64,000 nt of DNA, taken from NCBI GenBank assembly GCA_033675265.1, contig JAUJYZ010001180.1, forward strand, positions 115,001 through 179,000, read 5' to 3'. Made by a program: the position numbers and the translations under genes. Under the pieces are notes generated by a model. It had not been told where the DNA came from, did not search any database, and saw only the letters and a program-made list of their open reading frames with translations. The stretch comes from Actinostola sp. cb2023 (taxonomy: Eukaryota; Cnidaria; Anthozoa; Actiniaria; Actinostolidae). Below, piece after piece: positions 56,943 to 64,000 of the stretch. Position 1 is the first letter of the stretch; every line of letters starts with the position of its first letter.

Positions 56943-59900
56943 CGTCATCATCATCATCGTCATCGTCGTCATCATCATCGTCATCATCATCATCATCGTC
57001 GTCGTCGTCGTCATCATCATCGTCATCATCATCATTATCATCATGCCAAGGAACCATGGTGGCTCCTTTTTTCGAGCATTTCCGTCCGGCAACATTCCAG
57101 CCGAGTAACACCCGTGGAGCAAGAGTAAGAGTATCCCTGAAACACAAGCTGGTAGCTAGACCAGAATCAAGCAAGAAAACTAACACAGCAGTATGATAAT
57201 TCGTTACCAAATATTCGGAATTAGGCGGGGTCGAAGGCTGAAGAACTAGAATTCTACAAAAGGGATTATTTTATATAATTGTGTTGATATTGTTGTTGTT
57301 GCTATATTTCATCGTCATCATCGTCATCATCGTCGTCATCATCATCGTCATCGTCATCATCATAATCATCATCATCATCATCATTAATATCATAATCATC
57401 ATATGACCTAGCCACAAGAAGAGAACGCGGCTGCTCCTTCCGATTAATGGATATATAACCGCACTGAAAAGAAAACCTCGAATCGCAGGGCTGGATGTAG
57501 ACTTTCTGAAAGTCCTCAGCCCTTTTTTTTTTTTTTTACTGGCGGGACTGAGGACTTTTCATCTCTGCTTCGCGCCATTTTTACCGACGTGTTTTTCAGT
57601 CGGTGAATACATTATATCAAACAGCCAATCAGAACGCCTTGGTGAAGAGATGTCAATCCAGTATGTAAATAGCTTAGAACAGAATAAAAAGAATGAAAAG
57701 CCGCCCTATATAATTATTCATATTTTGATTTGTCTCCGCCCCCAAAAGTGATGACGTCAAAATTGTCGACATTTTTGGCGCGAAACGGAAATCGAATCCC
57801 TGCAAGGGAAACAAGTCGCCCACTCGCGACTCCGTCGCTCCTAAATTCTCGCGCTTCGCGCTCGCCAAGTTCTCTTTCTATGGGTAGGGAGAAAAAGAGA
57901 GTGGACGACTTGTAACAAGTCTAGGCTGGATGAGACAACGCGCACTCTTCAAACTTTGCAAATTAGCTGGAGACTTTTAATTTCCAAGGTTTTGGTCATT
58001 ATCTTCATGTCAATGAATTTCCAAGGTGTGAAGAGCATATTCACTAAGAAATATTTACATTCTGTGTTATAATTGCTTGGTTAAGGTGATATACACCTAT
58101 TTAAAAAAACGCCGAAAAGGAACATGGGTAGATGGTACACTTTGATGTTTATGATCACGTTGAGCAACATCTGATGAATGTCTATTTGTGCTTTTATAAC
58201 CATCAAGCGAGAGTACAACGCAGACCTTAGCTTGGCCATGTCAGAATTAAAATATGTTGACATACCCATGCTCCCTTTCGGTCGGCTGGTCGCGTAGGCG
58301 TGACGGTCAAGTTCGCCGACAGCGTTTTTTTGAATTAGGTGTATATGTTGTTTGTACTTAGTGTGCCTCTACCATAAGCGATGAAGCCATGATGTTATTC
58401 TTCACAAGTGGTACAACTGGGCTCCCAAAGATGACGGAGCAAACTCATGCATATGCGTTAGGTCATATCACTACAGGAAAGTAAGAAAACCATTGGTATA
58501 ATCATACAAACAGAGTAATACAGTTGTTACACAAGAGAAAACCACTGTTTTTCTGTTAAGTATTATTTGTATTTTCATTCTAAAGCTTTCTTAAACAGAG
58601 AGACTAGTGTACTCTCAACGAGAGTTAGGATGTTATGTGTTCTTAGTGACTCGCTACGGAGATAACTACTTTTCCATTAAGCATTCGGTTGTCTCTTGGA
58701 CTAGATTTCATTACCGACCTTGACACTCGGTATTTCTTTGAAGGAAGACTGAAACTGTATTCCATGTCAAAATTGTAGTCAGTGAGACTGGGTTTTTGAA
58801 ACTATATCTACAAATACAGGAAAGCACTTTTTTCACATTAATCAAAATGTCCTTAGGATTAGAATTATGGTAGTGACTGTCAGAACACATCAAGTATTGT
58901 AAGATTATTTATTTTATGCCAGAGTGTCCAAACTTTCAGTCACACCGAATATTGTTATATGTTCTTGTCCATCGTTTTAGCAGTAGTATTTCGACACAAC
59001 TAAATAACTTATAATTATTTATATCTAACAGTATAACATTAGCACAGTATCTTGAACTCTAGCTATAAGGCGAATCGAGGTGTCTATGTGAAAGATCAAG
59101 GTGTCTATATGCGCTAAAGCGATGTAAAGCGATGCATGATGGTAGACCAAGAAGAACTAGTCCGGGGACGAGGTTACACTGAGGGGTGGTGTTAAGTTCT
59201 CTCGCGACAGAACTAAGTCGAAATTAAACAGAATCGGAAGAACATGCTACAAGGAAATATGGCTTTTTACTCTTGGGCTTCCCACTCCGCGCTTCACATT
59301 CCGAGCCTAAGTTAACACGATACCAAAGGAAGTTAGAAATATAATTTATTCTGTGCTTGATGGTTTTACTGTTATAGGTACTGGATGGATCTGTGCCCCG
59401 ATGATGTACACTGGACCATGTCCGACACGGGCTGGGCTAAGTGTGCCTATGGCCTTTTCGGTCCATGGACCCAAGGTGCTTGTACGTTTATATACAATGC
59501 ACCATTCGATGCCAAGGCCGTCCTTGAGGTCCTCCAGAAGTACCCCGTCTCTACGTTTTGTTCCCCGCCCACTGGGTACCGTATGATGGTCCACGAGGAC
59601 ATCAAAGCGTGCCGATTTCCGAAACTCAGGCACTGTCTGAGCGCAGGAGAACCGATCAACCCTGAAGTCATGGATGAATGGAAGCAAGCAACTGGGCTCG
59701 AAATACGCGAGGGATATGGACAGACAGAAACGGTAGGACGTCATAATATAATGTAAGTTGAATGTGCGCATGAATTCTTGTCGTTATACCGTCTTTTATT
59801 TTGGCAGACTCTTCTATGTGGCACATATCGATGCATCGAGAACCGTCCTGGATCGATGGGTAAGCCAATGCCAGGCTATGATATCAAGGTGGGTGAACCA

Positions 59901-59945
59901 CAATACAATACGTGTGTATAAGACCTTGGATGAAAAAATATATTG

Positions 59946-59982
<37 letters not shown>

Positions 59983-60287
59983 CTATTTAACTCGAGGTCA
60001 TGCTGTACGGACAGAGCGCAGCGAGGTCCGTTCTGAATGACCAAGAGACAAATATTTTCCTGTCCGGCCCGATCTAACTCAGTTAATAATCATTCTATCA
60101 TATGACCCACCCGACCCTCTTTTTCCAATGGTTTTATAAAGAGCGCGCGAGTCGGGAAATACTTTTTTTTCCGGACCGACTTAGGCCATCACGTACGGAC
60201 CTCATCACGTGACTTTTTTCCAATGTCTTTTATTAAGAGCGCGCGAGTCAGTAACTATGGGTCATAAGATAATATGTACTTATTGAA

Positions 60288-60320
<33 letters not shown>

Positions 60321-61493
60321 TCGAGGTTATATAAGTACGGATACGGACCGAGCGCAGCGAGGTCCGTACAGAATGACTGAGAGCCAAATATTTTCCCGTC
60401 CGGCCCGACCTAACTCATTCAATAAGCATTTTATCATATGACCATTTCATATTAGGGACCATTTTGGTACTAAACATCATTCAAGAACACAAACGCGCGA
60501 TTACGCTAGAAGAACCAATCAAAAAATGTTATCAAAAAAAAAATTGTTCACTTTTGTTGTTCACATTTAAAAAATAAATTTTGCTGCAAAAAAGCATAAA
60601 AAATCTCCTGACAAAAATCGAGCAGGGCCGGACGGCTTTTTCCGGCCCGGGTACGTCAACACGTCCGGCCCTTACCACGTGACGTTTTCCCAATGGTTTT
60701 ATTAAGAGCGCGCGAGCAGGGCCGTACGGGTCATATGATAGGGTGTATAAGACCTTGGATGAAAATCAGGTTGACTGTATTTCTATATCATATTAAAACA
60801 TTGTTGCTGAAGAGCCCTAGCTGTCAAGAAAGCTTCACCAAAAACTCTAACCCATAAAAAATGGATGTAGAATATCATAGACCTAAGCGATACAAATGTT
60901 GTTGATATCATAGACGGCGGCCATGTTGGACCACATCACAAGAACAGTAACACAGTTGTCAATGTTCGAAGTTTTGAACTGACAATCTAAGATTATGATT
61001 TATCATATGACCTGCATTTCCTGACTCGCATGCTCTTAATAAACCCATTGGAAAAAGTCACGTGATGGGGTCCGGACGTGATGGCGTAAGTAGGTCCGAA
61101 ATAAGCCGTATTTCCCGACTCGATCGCGATCTTAATAAAATCATTGGAAAAAAATAGTCGGGTAGATCATATGATAAAATGTTTATTGACTGAGTTAGGT
61201 CGGGCCGGACTCGAAAATATTTGGCTCTTGGTCATTCAGCACGGATCTCGCTCGGTCCGTTCTGCCATGACCTCGAGCCATGCAAATATATATTTCCCGT
61301 CCGGCCCTACCACTCAGTACATAATATTGTACTTTTATGAAACTTTCTATCACAAAAATAGTTCATGATCTGTCTTTTACTAATGTTTAAGATTATAGAT
61401 AACGATTGTAACGTGTGTGCTCCAAATACGGAGGGTGACATTGCTGTACGCGTTAAGCCACACAGACCGGTAGGACTATTTACTGAGTACAAG
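53095..61493 (+). CDS. Medium-chain acyl-CoA synthetase (ACSM-like), exons 1-10, 3' end outside window
   Basis: Exons: 53095-53376, 54676-54773, 55641-55753, 55836-55954, 56028-56095, 56569-56623, 58362-58480, 59378-59732, 59808-59888, 61392-61493. All phases agree and give 464 codons; family members are near 570-590, so about 110-125 residues follow beyond 64,000. The enzyme activates medium-chain acids with ATP and CoA, usually in the mitochondrial matrix; the Arg-rich N-terminus fits. Signatures: [31 protein letters not shown], the ATP-binding [10 protein letters not shown] at 259-268, [17 protein letters not shown] and YGQTET at 398-403. Exon 10 ends with AAG then GCAAGT, a GC-AG intron. 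ACSM3-like is possible; I cannot fix the paralog. Confidence 0.93.
53807..54094. mobile_element. Mariner-type MITE with GGGCGCTTAATCGAGG ends and poly-C core
   Basis: Inverted ends CCGTATTTCCTCGATTAAG with TA on both sides. It holds a run of 23 C (53,984-54,006). Remnants of the same GCGCC(T/C)CCCTCGATTA motif lie at 40,700-40,745. Intron 1 of the ACSM gene. Confidence 0.78.
54180..54600. repeat. GC-rich block with three imperfect repeats
   Basis: GGCGT(G/A)GCGGTCCCCCTCGGTGG and related copies recur three times (about 54,354, 54,408 and 54,474), each with a GGTGAACTG or AGTAAACTG and a TAGAACCCC block. The base composition is sharply higher in GC than its surroundings. The ORFs on both strands are not recognised. 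It may be part of a GC-rich mobile repeat. Confidence 0.5.
54826..55070. repeat. Hairpin MITE, TTGTTGCGTTGCAAGTTGC arms
   Basis: Near-perfect arms of about 110 bp with recurring TTGCGCGACAAGTTGCGCG. It lies 50 bp after the exon 2 donor of the ACSM gene, before the exon-derived minisatellite. Confidence 0.75.
55086..55520 (+). repeat. Minisatellite made of copies of the ACSM exon 2 end and splice donor
   Basis: About nine units of roughly 47 bp, of the form AGTGGTCCTTCCAGGAGTT, GACTACCAATTCTAAACG, GTAAGGC. The exon 2 end (54,739-54,779) has the same sequence. Several units keep a GTAAGG or GTATGG donor after TCTAAACG or TCTAAATG, and their frame still encodes WSFxELTxNSK. They lie in intron 2, 120 bp before exon 3. 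Confidence 0.88.
56160..56460. repeat. Two small foldbacks in ACSM intron 5
   Basis: CGGCCATGTTGGTTGAAC pairs across 56,186-56,262, and TACCAGAATGCTTTGCCCA across about 56,338-56,435. Confidence 0.6.
56836..57045. repeat. CAT/CGT trinucleotide tract
   Basis: About 210 bp of mixed CAT and CGT triplets. On the minus strand this reads as a run of Asp codons, and the other frames as His/Arg or Met/Thr runs. It is intronic in the ACSM gene; a second tract lies at 57,308-57,400. Confidence 0.9.
57308..57402. repeat. CAT/CGT trinucleotide tract, second
   Basis: A shorter tract of the same triplets with AAT interruptions. Confidence 0.85.
57490..57915. repeat. Dispersed repeat, short copy (related to 38,290-38,990)
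   Basis: Continuous version of the repeat in the CRAT intron. It starts with an AAAGTCCTCAGCCC hairpin around a poly-T stretch and ends GAGAAAAAGAGAGTGGACG. High identity suggests recent spread. Confidence 0.72.
58500..59340. other. ACSM intron 7, no gene seen
   Basis: AT-rich intron sequence with one short minus ORF at 58,711-58,893 that is not recognised. Confidence 0.4.
59955..60090. repeat. Hairpin repeat with GGGCCGGACGGGAAA arms, copy 1
   Basis: TTATTGACTGAGTGGGAGG...GGCCGGACGGGAAA pairs with TTTTCCTGTCCGGCCCGA...CTCAGTTAATAA. The loop has GAGCGCAGCGAGGTCCGT. Related copies: 60,277-60,428 and 61,183-61,323. Confidence 0.72.
60277..60428. repeat. Hairpin repeat, copy 2
   Basis: Same arms, better preserved (GGGCCGGACGGGAAAATATT). 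Between the copies, blocks with ATCATATGACC and GAGCGCGCGAGTC recur, showing a larger repeat of which these hairpins are part. Confidence 0.72.
61183..61323. repeat. Hairpin repeat, copy 3
   Basis: Same arms in roughly inverted order (GTCGGGCCGGAC...TTCCCGTCCGGCCC), ending 69 bp before exon 10 of the ACSM gene. Confidence 0.68.
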
Positions 61494-61599
61494 GCAAGTA
61501 TTTAATATACCTTGTGAATACTATTTAACGTACTTAATGTAACTAATATCAGAGATTGGAGAGTGGTAATGACCTCTCTCGACCTCCTACGGGTTATTA

Positions 61600-64000
61600 T
61601 TCTCCTGATTGATATCGTCCTTGTTCTCCTCTTTGTTTTCCTCATTGATCATGTCATTGTTCTTCTGATTGTTCCCCTGATTGTTCCCCTGATTGTTCCC
61701 CTGATTGTTCTCCTGATTGATATCGTCCTTGTTCTCCTCTTTGTTTTCCTCATTGATCACGTCATTGTTCTTCTGATTGTTCCCCTGATTGTTCCCCTGA
61801 TTGTTCTCCTGATTGATATCGTCCTTTTTCTCCTCTTTGTTTTCCTCATTGATCACGTCATTGTTCTCCTGATTGTTCTCCTGATTGTTCTCCTGATTGT
61901 TTTCTTATTGTTCTCCTGATTGTTCTCCTGATTGTTCTCCTGATTGTTCTCCTGATTGTTCTCCTGATTGTGTTCCTGATTGTTCTCCTGATTGTTCTCC
62001 TGATTGTGTTCCTGATTGTGTTCCTGATTGTTCTCCTGATTGTTCTCCTGATTGTTCTCCTGATTGTTCTCCTGATTGTTCTCCTGATTGTTCTCCTGAT
62101 TGTTCTCCTGATTGTTCTCCTGATTGTTCTCCTGATTGTTCCCCTGATTGTTCTCCTGATTGATATCGTCCTTGTTCTCCTCTTTGTTTTCCTCATTGAT
62201 TACGTCATTGTTCTTCTGATTGTTCCCCTGATTGTTCTCCTGATTGTTTTCTTATTGTTCTCCTGATTGTTCTCCTGATTGTTCTCCTGATTGTTCTCCT
62301 GATTGTTCTCCTGATTGTGTTCCTGATTGTTCTCCTGATTGTTCTCCTGATTGTGTTCCTGATTGTGTTCCTGATTGTTCTCCTGATTGTTCTCCTGATT
62401 GTTCTCCTGATTGTTCTCCTGATTGTTCTCCTGATTGTTCTCCTGATTGTTCTCCTGATTGTTCTCCTGATTGTTCTCCTGATTGTTCTCCTGATTGTTC
62501 TCCTGATTGTTCCCCTGATTGTTCTCCTGATTGATATCGTCCTTGTTCTCCTCTTTGTTTTCCTCATTGATTACGTCATTGTTCTTCTGATTGTTCCCCT
62601 GATTGTTCTCCTGATTGATATCGTCCTTGTTCTCCTCTTTGTTTTCCTCATTGATCACGTCATTGTTCTTCTGATTGTTCCCCTGATTGTTCCCCTGATT
62701 GTTCTCCTGATTGATATCGTCCTTGTTCTCCTCTTTGTTTTCCTCATTGATCACGTCATTGTTCTTCTGATTGTTCCCCTGATTGTTCCCCTGATTGTTC
62801 TCCTGATTGATATCGTCCTTGTTCTCCTCTTTGTTTTCCTCATTGATCACGTCATTGTTCTTCTGATTGTTCCCCTGATTGTTCCCCTGATTGTTCTCCT
62901 GATTGATATCGTCCTTGTTCTCCTCTTTGTTTTCCTCATTGATCACGTCATTGTTCTTCTGATTGTTCCCCTGATTGTTCCCCTGATTGTTCTCCTGATT
63001 GATATCGTCCTTTTTCTCCTCTTTGTTTTCCTCATTGATCACGTCATTGTTCTCCTGATTGTTCTCCTGATTGTTCTCCTGATTGTTTTCTTATTGTTCT
63101 CCTGATTGTTCTCCTGATTGTGCTCCTGATTGTTCTCCTGATTGTGTTCCTGATTGTTCTCCTGATTGTTCTCCTGATTGTGTTCCTGATTGTGTTCCTG
63201 ATTGTTCTCCTGATTGTTCTCCTGATTGTTCTCCTGATTGTTCTCCTGATTGTTCCCCTGATTGTTCTCCTGATTGATATCGTCCTTGTTCTCCTCTTTG
63301 TTTTCCTCATTGATCACGTCATTGTTCTTCTGATTGTTCCCCTGATTGTTCTCCTGATTGATATCGTCCTTGTTCTCCTGTTTGTTTTCCTCATTGATCA
63401 CGTCATTGTTCTTCTGATTGTTCCCCTGATTGTTCCCCTGATTGTTCTCCTGATTGATATCGTCCTTGTTCTCCTCTTTGTTTTCCTCATTGATCACGTC
63501 ATTGTTCTTCTGATTGTTCCCCTGATTGTTCCCCTGATTGTTCTCCTGATTGATATCGTCCTTGTTCTCCTCTTTGTTTTCCTCATTGATCACGTCATTG
63601 TTCTTCTGATTGTTCCCCTGATTGTTCCCCTGATTGTTCTCCTGATTGATATCGTCCTTGTTCTCCTCTTTGTTTTCCTCATTGATCACGTCATTGTTCT
63701 CCTGATTGTTCTCCTGATTGTTTCTCCTGATTGTTTTCTTATTGTTCTCCTGATTGTTCTCCTGATTGTTCTCCTGATTGTTCTCCTGATTGTTCTCCTG
63801 ATTGTTCTCCTGATTGTTCTGTTCCTGATTGTTCTCCTGATTGTTCCCCTGATTGTTCTCCTGATTGATATCGTCCTTGTTCTCCTCTTTGTTTTCCTCA
63901 TTGATCACGTCATTGTTCTTCTGATTGTTCCCCTGATTGTTCCCCTGATTGTTCTCCTGATTGATATCGTCCTTGTTCTCCTCTTTGTTTTCCTCATTGA
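61600..64000. repeat. 12-bp satellite with 96-bp higher-order units
   Basis: The base unit is CTGATTGTTCTC with variants (CTGATTGTTCCC, GTCCTTGTTCTC, CTCATTGATCAC, GTCATTGTTCTT, CTGATTGATATC). Eight 12-mers form a 96-bp unit; GATATC marks recur 96 bp apart at 62,713, 62,809, 62,905, 63,001 and at 63,456, 63,552, 63,648. Stretches of simple CTGATTGTTCTC and CTGATTGTGTTC alternate with these. The array fills the start of ACSM intron 10 and runs off the window. All frames stay open because 12 is a multiple of 3; the Asn/Gln/Glu-rich and Leu/Ile/Val-rich ORFs are by-products. Confidence 0.92.

Noticed and set aside
56793..57210. Poly-Asp, poly-His/Arg and Met/Thr ORFs
   Set aside because: Products of a CAT/CGT triplet tract in an intron.
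61563..63908. Long ORFs on both strands (up to 289 codons), Asn/Gln/Glu-rich or Leu/Ile/Val-rich
   Set aside because: They are open only because the 12-bp satellite unit lacks stops in these frames; they lie in an intron of the ACSM gene.

Overview
This is eukaryotic nuclear DNA, AT-rich and loaded with repeats, most likely from an anthozoan cnidarian (stony coral or sea anemone). Support for that: genes split into short exons with GT-AG introns, a tandem array of TRIM genes combining RING, B-box, coiled coil and filamin parts, tRNA-Thr-derived SINEs, many foldback MITEs, Crypton-like and IS3EU-like transposons, and a 2A/OTU cassette. The lineage is inferred from these family patterns, not from a database search.

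Positions 1-29,500 hold a minus-strand TRIM array built from a duplicated unit (5' flank, RING exon, large B-box/coiled-coil/filamin exon, decayed second filamin tail). Unit A shows only its 5' flank (1-625 and about 5,490-6,610); its body lies left of the window. Unit B (6,615-12,890) carries a TRIM gene with intact frames, 482 aa in two exons. Unit C (12,890-29,520) carries a wrecked copy. Its big exon is split by a 5,547-bp DNA transposon (19,185-24,731; TACGGAGCCC termini, exact 6-bp duplication ATAGCA) and shifted out of frame by a 71-bp minisatellite, and its tail is split by two TTAA-flanked foldback elements. The transposon matches the IS3EU type. It encodes a DDE integrase-like transposase on the + strand and, convergently, a decayed gene joining a 2A-like motif to an OTU protease domain.

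Positions 31,513-52,014 hold a carnitine O-acetyltransferase gene (CRAT) on the minus strand. All 13 coding exons could be reconstructed with consistent phases (633 aa), with a catalytic YEH histidine, an STS motif and a C-terminal SKL peroxisomal signal. Its introns are full of MITEs, SINEs and TTAA elements.

Head to head with it, about 1.1 kb away between start codons, a medium-chain acyl-CoA synthetase (ACSM-like) gene starts at 53,095 on the + strand. Ten exons (464 codons) were reconstructed up to 61,493; the C-terminal exons lie beyond the window. Its intron 2 contains a minisatellite made of repeated copies of the end of exon 2 with its splice donor. From 61,600 to the window end the next intron is a 12-mer satellite with 96-bp higher-order units.

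CRAT and ACSM act on the same acyl-CoA pool: ACSM activates medium-chain acids to acyl-CoA, and CRAT exchanges short acyl groups between CoA and carnitine. Their divergent arrangement suggests a shared promoter. No rRNA gene, functional tRNA gene or CRISPR array was seen.
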